Source: Phallus indusiatus | Taxonomy: Eukaryota; Basidiomycota; Agaricomycetes; Phallales; Phallaceae | DNA length: 64,000 nt | Assembly (NCBI GenBank): GCA_027605045.1 | Contig: JAQFWX010000001.1 | Coordinates: 1,240,001 to 1,304,000, forward strand | Direction: 5' to 3' | Shown here: one piece after another, positions 47,122 through 60,949 of the stretch | Numbering within the stretch: the stretch's first letter is position 1 | Layout: each line of letters starts with the position of its first letter | Program-made: the position numbers and the translations under genes | Notes under the pieces: generated by a model | Databases searched by the model: none | What the model saw: the letters and a program-made list of their open reading frames with translations, nothing else | What the model was told of the DNA's origin: nothing

Positions 47122-49040
47122 ATGACATCCAAACCACTACCTCCTCCTCCTCCAGTCGCCAAATTTCAAAACCAATTATCATCTTCATCTAGCAATACTT
47201 CACCCTCGTACACCCACTCGCACGATAACACAGGTCCTCATCTTCATTCGCATGATCACGATGGTTTGAAAGAACACGGTCACACACACGAGCATCTCGA
47301 GGATGCAGGTGCGTCTATACATAAAGACCTTCTTTCTGCTTACTTGGAGTTGGATTCTTATTATTTACTTCTCTTCGATGTAGGTAAATACGCTGAACGC
47401 GATTTGCCAGATTATTCTGCCCGCAATTTCACCGAAAGAGGATTCACAATCGGCATCGGAGGGTGAATATGAATACCAAGTCCTAAATGAAAATCATCCA
47501 ACTTTACGCTATATATTAATAGACCCGTTGGATCTGGTAAAACGGCACTTACACTCGCATTATGCAAACGACTAAGAGACACATACAACATCGGTTCGTC
47601 CAATAAAAATAAAGTCATAGTAAAACAATAATTCACTCATCACACAGCGGTTACAACAAACGACATATTCACGTAGGTAACACCACCTTCCTTCCTCTCC
47701 CCCTCTCACTTCCCCCTTCACACAGAAAAGAAGACGCAGAATTCCTCATCCGAAACGAAGCCCTCCCCGCAGACCGCATAACAGCCATCGAAACAGGTGG
47801 CTGCCCCCACGCCGCCATCCGCGAAGACATCAGCGCCAACATGGGTGCGCTCGAGCTTCTCCAAGCTAAATTTGCTTGTCAGCTTTTATTCGTTGAAAGC
47901 GGAGGGGACAATCTTGCTGCTAATTATTCGAGGGAGTTGGCTGATTATATTATTTATGTTATTGATGTTTCGGTATGTTTCTTCTTCTTTTCTTCTCCGA
48001 GTTCCGAGGCCTGCCACGGCGTTGAGGCCTTGAGATTCGAAGTTCACTTCACTTCTGATTGTTTTGTTTGTTTTGTTCTATTAGGGTGGTGATAAAATTC
48101 CGAGAAAAGGAGGACCGGGCATTTCTCAGTCAGATTTGTTAGTTATAAACAAGGTATGTGAAAACAAAAACATCCCAAACCATTCGTTTCGCATCTTTTT
48201 CTTTTTTGCTATCATGCTATCAATGTTACGGTTGCGATCTCGGAGGGAAAGTGGTGGCGAGGAGGAACGAGCCTGGAGATAACTTCACCTAAGTTGCCGC
48301 ATACAATCAGTTGCGAGTTTACGGAGTTTACGAGTTTACGAGTTGCGAATCCCAGATCGCGGATTGCGCATTTCGGACCTTTATCTCTCAACGCCGGAAA
48401 CTCAAGAGCTGTAAACATCGGCCAAAAAGACCCATTCCACCGGAAATATATAAAGTGGAGCATCATTGATCCTAATTATCTATCCACCTCATCTCTCTCT
48501 TCTCTCTTCTCTTCTCTCGTCCTTTTGGTCCTCTGGTTCCTGATTTGCGGAAGAGAAATACACAAAAGGAAACAAGCTGCCATCGCACTTGAATACAGTA
48601 CCCATATATTATTTTGCAGTTGCTTTATCACCTCACTTCAATACCTCTCCTTTCACCCTCTCGGCGTCTCCGCCTCTTCCCTCCTCATCTCACCTCTACT
48701 CCGAACCGTACTTCCCACTTTCGTTTCTCTTTTTTCTCCGAAACAATATCGGCAAATCACAAACTTAATCACCCCCAATATCATATCATATCATATCATT
48801 CTCCCTCATCCCAAAAGTTTTCTCTAACCTATCGATTTTTTTCTTCTTCTTATTTCGTAGATCGACCTGGCACCTTACGTCGGCGCATCACTCGAAGTCA
48901 TGGACCGTGACTCCAAAAAAATGCGTGGGGATGGTCCAACGATCTTTACGAGCGTTAAACAAGGAACGGGTGTTGAAGATGTGGTTGAGCTCATTTTGAG
49001 TGCTTGGAAGGCTGCTGGATCGCCTGGCACTGGAATTTAA
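47122..49040 (+). CDS. ureG: urease accessory GTPase UreG (nickel chaperone)
   Basis: Seven exons (47122-47308, 47384-47462, 47523-47593, 47648-47672, 47726-47972, 48085-48153, 48861-49040) join to 285 aa. UreG is the cytosolic SIMIBI GTPase that delivers nickel to urease together with UreD/F. Visible motifs are an N-terminal His-rich segment ([20 protein letters not shown], about residues 42-61), the P-loop GPVGSGKT (89-96), the switch region with VTTNDIF, the nickel-binding [13 protein letters not shown] with CPH at 147-149, [12 protein letters not shown], and NKID (225-228) for guanine recognition. Its length suits fungal and plant UreG with the His-rich extension. The fourth exon is only 25 nt. 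The last intron (48154-48860, 707 nt) is about ten times longer than the others and may hold an insertion. No other urease gene lies in the window. Confidence 0.93.
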
Positions 49041-52000
49041 AATATTAGGGTCCATTAAGTTTGCCGACGAAGATTGAAACATTGAAACATTGAAAATGAC
49101 TCGGTGGCAGTGGTTTTGATTGGGCGGGGTTAAGGAATCTGGAAGTGGGGGCAGTGGCCGGTTTGTCCATTTGTGTAGAGTTTCTCGTTTAAGATGTGCA
49201 TCATGTATTTTGAAATTTGAAATTTGAAAAAAGAAGGAAAAAAGAAAGAGGAAAAGGGGAAAGAAGTCGGTATAGCATTTTTATGTAAAGAAGTGACATC
49301 ACATCCACATGGTGCGTATGGACAATGACCAGACTGGGAGTCATCCAACTGCAGTGCAAAACTGAATTCACTCAGAATCATCTCTCAGGGATAAAACTTC
49401 AGAAGGAGAAAATGAAGAAAACCCGCGCATACATACACTTCGTACTGTATCGAACACCTCTCGATATATGCATGCATTCACGGTGCATATGATATTTTAC
49501 TCTGGGCGGAGCAATCTTTTTTAAAGTTCTTACGGCAACATGACAGTGATTCCTACCAGGCCATCAGAATTCTCAAGATCCAGATCTAAAATATCTGATC
49601 TACGTCCATCTGACGTTAGACTCTTCTCCATACAAGGTATTTACTAACTTTTTAGCATTGTCTTTTCTTCTTTTCTTCTCATCTCCTGAAACTGGATCAA
49701 CGTAGACCCTTACGACGGGGAATTTCCTAATATATGTACAGAACATAGAACGCAGAATACAGCAACTAAAACATTGTTTGAATCTGACTTTTTTTTTATC
49801 TGAAACTCACGTCCAACCGAATACTCAGCTCATCTCAGTTCAATACGAAGTGTGAAATTCGAACGACTGTACTTCTTCAAGTTTCATTACCGATGTCGAT
49901 ATCGATGCCGGATGATGGTCGGATATAGGAACTGAGATCATTCCTCTGAAAACGGCCCACTACATATGTACAATATAGCCTGCTGATTTATAAAAATAAC
50001 CAAAAACAACGTTTCCCATCTTGATATTGAACCAGATTCCGACATATTTTTCGGATATTCTTTTATCACGCGACACGCAGCTGCAGTGCATACATACATA
50101 CAATACATTATTTACACATCAAAATCAAAACCCCCGTGTCAATTCGATCACGAATTAAATGTTGGTATGTTTTCTATCTTCTATTTCTAAATGCGTAAGA
50201 ATTACAGCATACAGTTTGTACAAGAGTACTGATAGAAAATCAATATGGATGCCGTCAGCCCGAATGATATTTCCAAAAAATCAGACGATTTCTCGAAACT
50301 TGCATAGAAACAAAATTGTTTCAAAAACCAACATCAATCATTCCAATGAATCTCCAGCCAAGTGGCAGCTGAGCCATGACTCATAATATCTTGATTAAAC
50401 TAACCCATTGTGGTAAACAGTCGAGCCATGGGCCATGACCCGTCATTATAGAAAATGAGATATAACAACACACCATGGTGCGTTGCGGTCTGAATTTGAA
50501 TCACGCCATAATACTGAGAATTGAGCTGAGCATATATCTCACTTCCCCGCTAAGCTAAATATAACGGTCATCAATCGTTTTTCAAGATTGACATGTATAT
50601 AAATCCAGACACATTCTGACGGCGCACTGCCTGCCTGCCTTGACTGAATGTGCGGCCCGACAATTGAAAAGATGTTAGTCTAGCCTGGAGTGCCTGAGTG
50701 GTATAGCCTGGTCGATTTCCACGTCAGGCAACTTGGAGACACGCGCGCTCGTTGAAAAGCGGTGTCTTGTGGCGTTGTAAGAGGCCTTTTTTTTAATATT
50801 TGTACTGATAATATAGAGAGATGCCAGAGCGCGTGAGTTCTGCATGCGCACTGCATGTGTGAAGGTGTGAGAGTGTGTGTGAAAAAGGGAAACTCCCGTG
50901 ATTTCTGTTAACAATGTTGGCTAATTGACCACGGTGAGGTCGCTTCATCCGACGGAGTTGTAGAAACGTAAAATCCCGACTCGTAGACGCTTTCAATATT
51001 GGCACTATTGCGCTCAGGCCGCCGATAGGCTTTCAAGGATCCCCTCCGGGTGTTTGTACTTCGTGGTTGTAAAGCCGAAATGAAATCCTGGCTGGAAGAA
51101 TATCATTATCAGCCTGTCAGAAGCCGTCGACGTCGTCATGATCATTTGTGCCATATCTTCCGTTTTCAAGGTAAACCGACACAGTTTTGAGCTGGTTTTT
51201 GGGCGTGATAAATACTGAAAAAAAAACGTGTATGGTGCCCTTCTATCTAGTCCAGGGTTGGCTGCCGGTTGGGTCATCATCATTGGGTTGTACAACGTCG
51301 TTACACCTGTCAGATTCGGTTTGGTCTTTTATCACTTTTATATGTTTGATATCGATATCGACGCTGCAACTGGTTAATCAAATTTAAAGAAAAAGTGCGC
51401 CTGCGGAATCCATCTGACTTCTCACAGGGTGCTACTACGATTCGTGGACCCTGTGGCGGACGGAGGCGTTGAACAACACGGATGAAAAATCTTAGAATTA
51501 GGGAACTGAGGAAATCGAACCAAGGCACACTTCTGACGTCAAAACTGCATTTGGGTAAGAAAAAACATCGATGAGTGTTGATATGTTGTTGGTTGTATCA
51601 TGCCAACGAATTTCAGGCTTGGCTCAGCTTGTTGATCTAGGGAAGTGGAATTATTGTCTCAAGGAAGATGAGAAATTAGGGGATAGATCAGGAGTGAGAC
51701 GTTGTACATACTTCTCTACCAATTTGTGAGCGTATTTTTCTTGGGCTGCTTGGTAATGATGTTTCATACCGTGATTTGTGATGCATACCTGATATCAATG
51801 CCCGTATTTGGCACATTTTTTTTTCACTCACTTTCTGCCATGGCTGAGGAAGACAATTTCTATTGAATGAAAAAGAACATATCAATAACGCGGTGAACGA
51901 AAAATGAAAATGATCGATGTTTACCTGTGCAGCCGCCCGCCTTTTTCCCTTTCTCTAGCACTTTAAATTGAGAAGTTTGTTCGGCTTTCTCAAGAGCAAA

Positions 52001-52710
52001 TAGATTTTATCCAAATATCATATTTTTTGTTATGTGATTATGCAACATGCTTCTTGATTTGATGTAGAAGAGCTCCACAAGTCGCTGAAAGCTCTGTGGG
52101 CCAATCGGAGACGTTCACTCTCCAGGAAGGGCAAAACCACATGCACATCTCTGCGGAAGATCAATCATCTGGTTGATAGAAAGGAAAGCAGTGAAAGGTT
52201 TTTGTACGAACGATGATCTTCTGGTGAGGTAAAAAAGGATTATATCACCCTTTTGGAAAGTGCCTCTTTTGAGCCGAACTCGAGGAAAGCAGTGAAAGTC
52301 GCGGCGAAGAGGTCACCGTGTCTAACCCACAATGACCCATAGCTGACTAATCTGGTCCTTTCCATCTCCCTGCGTCTGCGTCTACAGCTCATCAAATAAA
52401 TCAATTCCGGATTTTATTTCAAACAATTGCGTATAAATAAATAGAAAGGAACGGGATTTCATGGCCAAGGCGATCTTCTCACTTTTCCCGGCTTGCGCCC
52501 CTGCTGCTTCTTCCTCTCCTCCTACCTTCTTCTTCCGTATACTCTACCCTACCATTTCTTAATTCTTTACATTACTACAATCAACTTGTGAGGATTCTCA
52601 TATCTCCATATCAACTACCTACGGTTTGCTGACTATAATGCGATTCCTAGTTTCCTTCTTATTACCTCGAGAGAAACCAGGGGCAACCATAAAGCTGTCA
52701 ACGATTGACG
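49041..52710. other. 3.7-kb region without a recognised gene
   Basis: Only short, unrelated open frames; AT-rich with several T/A runs. CT-rich stretches at 52495-52560 and 52585-52640 fit the promoter/5' leader of the next gene. No element ends or RNA genes were identified. Confidence 0.4.
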
Positions 52711-54220
52711 ATGACTTCCTCTTTCAAATCCGTTTTGTCTGCTATCACAAGTTTAACACCACCACCTTCCTCAAACTCGCCTTATTCTCGTGAGTAGAGT
52801 ACTCTTATGTGTGTGAAGAAGGCGTCTCTTAAATGTCTTATCATCAGTGTCCGCTCTGATTGACTCTCCCCGCTCAGGAGAAAAGCACACCAAGTTTTAC
52901 CCGGTTAACGAGTGCGAGTACGATACTGACTCTCCAAGCTGTTATGACAGCGATAGTCTTCTCGATTTCACCACTTCAAGCTACCTAGAGTCCATTGATA
53001 CTCTCGATACATCGGTTAGCTGGTATTGCCGGGGTGACGAGCGCGAGTACAGGAACGAGAACGAGAACGAGGACGAGGACATGGACGATGACCTGTACAG
53101 CGGGCACGGTCACGGAGACGAAGACGATGAAATTCGCTTTGCACTGAGATCGGGCGAACGAACCCCGTTGAGCCCTACCAGTGCTCTTGACTCTCCACTT
53201 CCGTTGCTAGACTCGAAGGTGTTCATTCTCCGTCCTGTGAGATTACTCAACGACGATTTTGATTTCACGTGCGCTGGACCTGAAGAAGCATCGTCTCTCG
53301 GCGTCCGCGTTCGATATCAGCTACAACATCCTCATCATCCTCATCATCATCACCACCATCATCACATTCGTCACCCTCGCCGACATAACAAGAATAATAC
53401 TAATATTAATCTCCCCCCACGCGAACCCGAACACCATCAACAGCAGCAGCAACAACAACATGAACCCTCTCTCCTCCCGTCAAACTCAGAATCAAATGTC
53501 ATCTCGCCGCAGTCTAAGCCTTCTAAACTCCAATCAGCATCTAGCATTGATTATGCGAGACGCCGCTGGAGCGCGCCCAGCTCTTCTAGTCCACATTCCA
53601 GTATGCTAACTCAAGCCACGACTCTGACTGGCACCCTCCTCGAAACGCCCTTATCTCTCTCTCAGCTGACTGACTACTCCGAATTGAGCTGCGATTCCCA
53701 GGATCAACAAGTCAATGCCACTGACAGCAGCATCGGCAGCGATTCCTTAATTGTCAATTGCTCTCATGAAACTCGACCACCACGTGAGAAAAAGCAACCA
53801 TTGGGCGACAAGGCCAATACGGCAGTGGCAGGAACAAGAGCAGTATCAGCAGCAGCAGGCTTACAAACGTACACTATCTCTGACGCCCAAAATCAAATTC
53901 TAACATCAAGATTAAAGGCACTCGAGATTTCATCTACGTCTCAGCCAATACAGAGGAAGACATCATCGTCCTCGATAGACGGCACCGGCAATGAGACACC
54001 AACGCCGAAAACGTGGTCGCATCCTCATTACCACTACCACCACCGCCGCCGGCAGTCGGAGGCTTTTTTTTATCATCTGAAATCTGAATTGCCGGACATT
54101 ACCAATAATACTGGTTTCAACGCCGTTGATGGTCCAGTCGTCAAGAAAAGGAGCCAGACGATGCAGCTGTTTTGTGCTTCCAACAAATGGGGAAATCAAC
54201 CGCCGAACGGATACATATAA
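52711..54220 (+). CDS. uncharacterised low-complexity protein
   Basis: Two exons, 52711-52789 and 52848-54220, join in phase (donor GTGAGT, acceptor ATCAG) to 483 aa. The start is the ATG at 52711, giving MTSSFKSVLSAITSLTPPPS; the larger frame alone has no ATG at its beginning, so the upstream exon is needed. No enzymatic domain is recognised. The protein has an acidic stretch (Glu/Asp/Asn, about residues 90-130), a His-rich tract with runs of up to eight His (about 188-208), a Gln run (about 225-235), many Ser-rich segments and a basic C-terminal part (RRRQSEAFFYHLKSEL, then KKRSQTMQLF). Such composition suggests a largely disordered regulatory or nuclear protein, but that is a guess. Confidence 0.7.
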
Positions 54221-56970
54221 TAAGGGTCCTCATCTCACGACGAAGTTTGCTTTTTTTTTTTCCTTGGACGCCTTTTCAAGACGAAGCGGAAGAAGTCTTG
54301 GAAACTCCCTACGCCCCTAATATATTCACTATCGTTATTTAAAAAATACTGGGTATCTTATAACATCTTCTAAACACACTTCGGCCTGCTGTCCGCGTCC
54401 TCCCAATCCTATATTTTCATTCGCTCCCTCAAAAAAAGCCGGGTTATGGACCAAATAGACGCGGAACTTGGTTTTCCCCTTTCATTTTTATTCTCAATAT
54501 CATCATCTTTTTTACTATGCACGCCCCTTTGTTCTTTCATCATCTTTCTCTGTTTTGTTTAACATCCGATCTTCCCACATTCCCTCATCCAATCATATTT
54601 CATTTTTCTCTCCATCCCCTTGTTGTATGGCACTAGATGCTTTTCTTTTTCCTTCATACATACAAATGGTGAAGGTTTAAGGCCGTAAATAACTAACCAC
54701 CCGTTCCCGACGAGATGAAATTCCCGGTTTTCCTTTTTCTTGTTGTTTTTCGCGGTTCTGTTTTCTTTTGTAAAGGAGGATGCTATCATCTTTGTTGTTG
54801 TTACCATAGCTATGTATAGAGGTACATGTTGATCTTTTACCTTTTGTTGTTTTTCGTTGATGATATATGTACTTGTGTCTGTATTTGTGTTTGAATATCG
54901 TAGACTGGGTATTATAATATGACGAATATATCGAAAGCTGTGCATTGAACGTCGTGATTGGTAAAACGAAATTGGCACATGAGGTAGATCAACTGAGAAG
55001 GCAATTTGATCAGACTTAAATATAATAGATACATGAGAATCTCGTTGACCCAAAGACGAGTATCAGGTATATGCGTAGACTATAAGGAGACAGTAACTCG
55101 TAGATACGGGTACGGAAACCGACGTCAACATGTCCGTCGACAGTCTCAATGGGCGATTATCTGACGGGTTCGGTGAACCAGTGTTGATACAAACTCATCA
55201 AGGGTGACCGGTTAGTACTAATACCTGTGAGTGTTTGTGTTCCTGGGCTTTAGTTTATCACCATACATAAAACTCCCGCAGGCCCCCGCGACGCCGAAAG
55301 GACATGACGGACATCGTTATTTTTGGTATATTGAAGCTGTTCTCCCCATTCTAATTGTCTCCAGAAATGATATAACTATCAGACGCGAGAAAGTAACCTG
55401 CAAAATAAATATGCAAAAAACTTAAACCGAGCGAGACATACGAGACTTGTAAATCTTCGTTGATTTGAAGTCTGAATGAAAGGCCTAGGCCTAATAGTAT
55501 ACAAATTGGGTAATATGATTTTTAGATATATGAAGAAATGGAGGATCATATGGCGAGTCGTTAGAAGTCAAAATAAACGGAAATCTGAGTTAAGAATGGT
55601 TCCGGGTTGGTCGAGTAAGTGGTTGCCAAAAAAAAAATGAGTCGCAGCCGCAGTCTCGGTAAGTTGACCTTCTCACCCTAGTACCCGCGCGCTCTATGTT
55701 AGCAACCTTCTACCTCAATTGTTATTTTATTGTATAGTTTGTAAATGTCCTGATTTTATGATACACAGCTTTTTGTTAAATAATTACTACTGACAGTGCG
55801 CATATATCGAGCTTCTCCGCCGCGCAGTCTGAGTTCACGTCCAGCAGTGTACGTCTCAGCGGTTCTACAATAGCTAGTCGCGAATATAAACCGAATGTAT
55901 ACAAACCGATGAGATTGAAATATCTTCGAAGTGCAAAATATAACTTACAGCCTCTTCCCGTTGCTTTAAATAATACTCCCCTCATACGAGATTACTTGTG
56001 GCAACTAGGATGACTTGACCTCATGTGTTAATGGTTACCCTGGTGATTGCGTTGCGTCTGAATCTTCAAACATGAATCAGATTCTCAAATATGAACGAAA
56101 ACCAAATTTCAATTGTATCCACACCGCTCGTGTGGCACTGTTGACCGTTGAACACTGGGGGCTGAGATCCTCAGGCTGAAATGCCATGCGACCATCGAGA
56201 TGTCGAATTCTGTACTTACTCTCAGTGCTAAGTACTGAGTACTGTGTGAAATCTGACGATATGAAGTAGTTTGTTGTCGGAATAACATGTCGTTTGCCGC
56301 ACATCACCTATTGACGGTTTCACAGCAACTCAGGCTAGACAAATGTGATATTCATGGCGACTCAACACCAACACATCACACGATGAAAAGCCACACAAGA
56401 AGCAAGCAAGAAGGGAAAAACAAAAGTCAAATACATGGTACAGATAGAGAGATACAGGAAGAAAGGCACGAGCGAACGACCCGACAGAGAAAAGGTCTCG
56501 ATACATAGGGCGCGGCCCTCAAGAGACCCAGTGGAAACACACACACACAAACACACACACGCATGTGCGTACATCATCGCGCGGGGTACTCCCAATATTT
56601 GTTATATGTACATTACCCCATAAAGACTGGCATAAAGATCAAATAACGCAACATAAAAAAAAGCGTCTTGCTGGGCATTTCTAAACTTTCTGTTATTTTG
56701 AAGTGGGTAATTGATTACTTCGGCACTATACCTATTTAAACGCTTGTCACTTGAAAATAAGACAAGAAGAATCGCGCGCTGTGGGGTTCCCACAGAGGGT
56801 AACAGGAGTATTTCTATTTTTCTATGAATTTTCCCTAGTTAGTTTCGCTCTATAAACTAGGTACAACATGGTCTTGCTTAGTAGTTAAGTTCCACTTTCG
56901 TCATTTTAAGTATTAAACTGCATATATGCAGCTCTCTCTTGCTCTTTTCTGTTTATTTTCTCGTGTTTCA
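54221..56970. other. 2.75-kb region without a recognised gene
   Basis: A T-rich 3' flank of the preceding gene (54240-54700), then unique sequence. It contains a (CA)n tract at about 56536-56562 and a small GTACTGA repeat at 56226-56243. No supported coding region. Confidence 0.4.
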
Positions 56971-57325
56971 TGTCTAACTCATCATGTATGACAGGCAGGA
57001 CGCGTTGTAGATTAGGGAAAGGTATTTTTGGACCGGAAAGACCTCTTTATGGACAGTCTAGGTTTGGGAGGGCCGGACTGAGACATTTCACCTATTGTTC
57101 CCAGAACTTGGACAACTCTGGACAGGGTGTGAGGTATTTTTGGGACAATAAGCTGGACTCTGTGTGCACCGGACTTCTGGGTCTTAGTTTTGTATTTAAA
57201 CCCTCTGTTTCTCTCTTACAATACAGTTTAGTTTTTGCCCTCTTTCCTGCTCTCATAGCTGAGTCTTGAGAAAAAGCGACTTTTATTTCTATCTACTCTT
57301 ACATTCGATCTACCTATTCTCTACA
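56971..57325 (+). repeat. possible solo LTR of another retroelement
   Basis: 355 bp starting TGTCTAAC and ending TCTACA, with a TATA-like GTATTTAAACCC near 57190 followed by a pyrimidine-rich zone, as in LTRs. The flanks TTTCA (56966-56970) and GTTCA (57326-57330) match at four of five bases. It is unrelated to the LTR at 16727. No second copy exists in the window to confirm the ends. Confidence 0.4.
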
Positions 57326-59840
57326 GTTCATCTTCCCTCTTATCTGCTTAGCTCCTTCCTCTTCCCCTCAGCGCATACAAGTACCGATTGAGTCTGTAAT
57401 CGGTTATAAAAATTATATATGTATTTTGAATTAATTCAACCGACCCAGCGGCAGCAGCACTTGGGGGGATCATTGAATACATGACAATCTTAGGATACGT
57501 GACTGACCGAGGATCTCGCTTTGAAAGTCATCTTCATTGATCACAATAAAAAGGATATCTTGGATTCCAGTTAACATTGCCAAGCCAGAGACCTCGGAAA
57601 CTACACCCTGAAAAAACTTTATAGCTTAAGTAGGATAGTGGAGGATACTGAGGAACATTGAGTTCCTTCACAATTACTGATAACTATACCAATTGGGAGC
57701 ATTCATGACAAATAAGAATAACAACTTAACTTTAAAAACTCCCGACAAATCACATATACATATGTCAGGGTGCTTCAGTCACATACATAAAATAAACTTT
57801 CCCTGATTTATTTTAAGGCGTAGGCTTCGATCTCCCTGCATCTGCTTCGATTAGGCTGCATATTCAATCGCCTGTCAGTGATAATTAAATTTACCTTTCA
57901 CGTGGAGACACTTTCAGGTTGCACTACTCCACAGCGTTTCTCATCATCACTGCCAGTGTCTGTATGCATGTGTCGCCCTGACCTCCCTTCTTTGATTCAC
58001 GTTGTAAAGGAATAGGCTACCGTTACCGTTCTTATTCTCGTCATTGCACATTACGCGATGCATCGGCTCAGACTTAAAACCACGCCCTTGGATACAATAC
58101 TCCCGGGGCGGGCCTGGATAAATCTTTGTCCCTCAACCTTTCCTAAAAAGAAGGGCAATCGTTCCTCTCATTGACAAATATCACAAGACATCTAGACTTA
58201 TCCCAAGTTAGTTGACGTAATTAGGAAAAAAAAACAGCCAATTCACAAGACTGATCTACCTACGTAAATGTCAGTGACATTTCACCGATTTAATTGAACG
58301 TAATGAAGCCGTGCCCGATGAATGCGGCGAATTTATTGTGGTAGACACGTTCAACATCAGCCCTGCTTGACAGAGGTCCATGTCCGATTTTTTCCGGAGA
58401 AGCTAACGATTTAGGCTGGAACAACTGGGGAAACGGCGACGTGACTTCCCATTCATTGAGGTTTGATACGGCCTAAAAAAACACCTCGTGTACACGTAAG
58501 TATGCACAAGGAAGACAAGGAAATTTTTCACAGGTGACTGACACTTTTGTCATTAGCACCGATCAATGTGCTCCCGCATAAGCGAGAAATCAGACGCTGG
58601 TTTAAACAGCGGCTAGATCAAATAGTTAATATACTTGACTCCGGGAAACCCTTCTTCTTTAAGACCCCTATACCTTAAGGCAGGTTAGAGTGCCTTCAAC
58701 GCCAGGGTATCTTTATTAATAAACTTACCTGAATATGTATCTCGCTACGATTCGACTCGTAACATATTTAAGATTATATACGGCACCAGTACTACTATAA
58801 GGCGTTATCTCCTGTGAAGATTTTTGCCGTCCCGGAGTTTTTTCTTGCTTCTTCAGCATATAATAGCTTCGTAGTTTCCAGGGAGTTATGAAAAATTACG
58901 CCCAGGAAGAGCTGTTTTCTTACCTTTTCGCGCGTACGTACACGTTCAGAAGCAGAGTCCTGGAAAAACGGAGATAAGAACGACTAGAGGCTGAGCATAA
59001 AGATTCCGAGTGACGTCGACTATCACACGATATGAGTCTAAGATAAGAAAGGGCTAGAAAGGGTCATTGAAATAATGCTCCTTCGTTATATAACGAAAGA
59101 TCTAAGTGGGACCAACTATAACGGGCGCTGCGCTGTGTGGCATTCCAAGCCTATATACAGCTTTGGCTTGCACCGGGAGAAGCAATTTGCAACACTGATG
59201 GTCATGAAACAGGAATAATTTCAAATTTGATTTAAGTGATCGGTTTTGATTATGCGTGATAACCCGAAAGGCTGATGCCGCCGGACAACGAAGGCGTAGT
59301 GGGATGGGGTTGTTCCTATTTTAATTATCATGTATGTCATGCGTCAGACACGTATACACACAGTAAGAGCTGGAAACCGGAGTAAACCCAAAGAGATGAT
59401 TGCTTACCAAACAAGCTCGCTTACAAGACCACAGCTGAAGACGAGTCTATAACATTCAATATCAGAAGCACAGCCTGGTTGACAAGCGTGTTAAGATGTG
59501 GTGAAAAAAATCAAAAATTATGTTTAGCGTAATAGCTAGACTCCGAAAACGAGGCTAAGAACGTGATTATCATCTGGGGCCCGATCCGGCGACCAGACGG
59601 CAATGAATGCCAGGACCAACCGTATGTAACGCGTTCAGTTGCGGATCGTGATCAAGAGGTGCAATTTGCAATGGTAAGCAACCGGTAAATTGGTTTAGTC
59701 CCTTCGAACGAAAAATCTTGAAAGGCAAGGCGCGAGCTAACCGGAGTTTCCCCCCGCACCCGTAATTGATATGCTCTGATGTACATATATATGGACGGTT
59801 GCGAAGGGCACTTTTGGTCATTTTCCCCCGAGCAAGAACT
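57326..59840. other. 2.5-kb region without a recognised gene
   Basis: There is no open frame of note and no repeat ends were identified. A TATA-like TACATATATATGG at about 59783-59795 lies about 50 bp before the methyltransferase start and may be its core promoter. Confidence 0.45.
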
Positions 59841-60949
59841 ATGTCAAACAAAGCACCGAAATATAGAGCTCCATTCCATACCCAGCTTTATTCTGTTCAC
59901 CCGGACATGATTGAAATGTTCAAAATGAATACAGGACTTGCAGATGATGAGGATCTGAAGAAGCATTTGATTGAGATGTCTCAAGACGCATTCGCTGTAC
60001 GTGTTTCCGCCGAGAAAATTGCCTACGGCGAGACTAATGTTCGATGTTTCCCCTACGTTCAGCGATTTCCATATCCTTGCATCTCGATGTTCACGCATCT
60101 GAAGCAAGTATCGAGACGTCATGTCATGTGCTTAACTTAATGACCGACCCATATATATAGGTTTCCGCCGACGGACTTGCCATTATATGAACAGATTAAG
60201 AGCCTCGGGAGACATCGCAAGAGACACGTTCTATTGGACGTTGGGGCTGGCTGTCAGTTGCACGAGTATCTAACTTTATACGCATGCTCTGACTCGCTTT
60301 TAAGTGGGAACAGAGCTTCGTCAATTCGTTCACGACGGTTACCCAGCGACAGATATAGTCGCAATTGACATCCTCGGCGGTAAGCAATGGGTACTAGAAC
60401 GTTTAGATGACGTCGTCCTAACGAACGCGCGTAGGCTTGTGGGAGGCAGGACATGCACTGTTCCGCTCGAATGCAATCAGCTTTCCTGCGAAATTCATAG
60501 AAGGCGACATCTTCGACAACGAGGTTTTGTCATTGGATGCGACCATGGACGACTCCAATAAGATACCGGACTTAGAGACGCTGGTCAACCTCCAGCCGTT
60601 AAGAGGACAAGTGTCCGTTGTCTTCATCCAACAAGTCTTCCACCTCTTCTCCTTAGAGCGCCAGATAGAGCTCGCAAAACGTCTGCTGAAACTGATTAAA
60701 CTGGAACCGGGAAGCATCATCTGCGGTAGGCAAGGTGGTTCAATCCCCGAACGGAACTGTCATACACAGAATGTGGACCATTATCTCCACTCGCCTGAAA
60801 GTTGGGAGAAGATGTGGGAGGAGCTTTTGCCGAAGTCCGTAGCAAAGTATTACACCGAGTTTAGACCTTTGCCAGCCGATATAGAAGAAGTATATTACGC
60901 GCTGTCGAAGACGACGGGTTACTTGACATGGTCCATATATATACTGTAG
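59841..60949 (+). CDS. SAM-dependent methyltransferase, class I fold
   Basis: Four exons (59841-60103, 60161-60252, 60305-60379, 60435-60949) join in phase to 314 aa. The SAM-binding motif I is LLDVGAGLGTELRQFV (about residues 112-127), split by an intron. VAIDIL and the acidic end of the second strand follow at about 139-144, then FIEGDIFD (motif II-like). VSVVFIQQVFHLFSLERQIE precedes the late strand GSIICGRQGG. HSPESWEKMWEEL near the end is typical of fungal methyltransferases of the UbiE/type 11 group often found with natural-product genes. The substrate cannot be told from the sequence. The first intron appears to use a GC donor (GCAAGT). No biosynthetic core gene lies nearby, so pathway membership is unknown. 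Confidence 0.85.

Noticed and set aside
48294..48827. 177-codon open frame inside ureG
   Set aside because: It has no ATG at its start, no recognised motif, and lies wholly within an intron bounded by good splice sites.
51480..51530. tRNA-like T-arm (GGTTCGAT on the minus strand)
   Set aside because: No matching acceptor, D or anticodon arms could be formed around it.
56536..56562. (CA)n tract
   Set aside because: Ordinary microsatellite with no further context.
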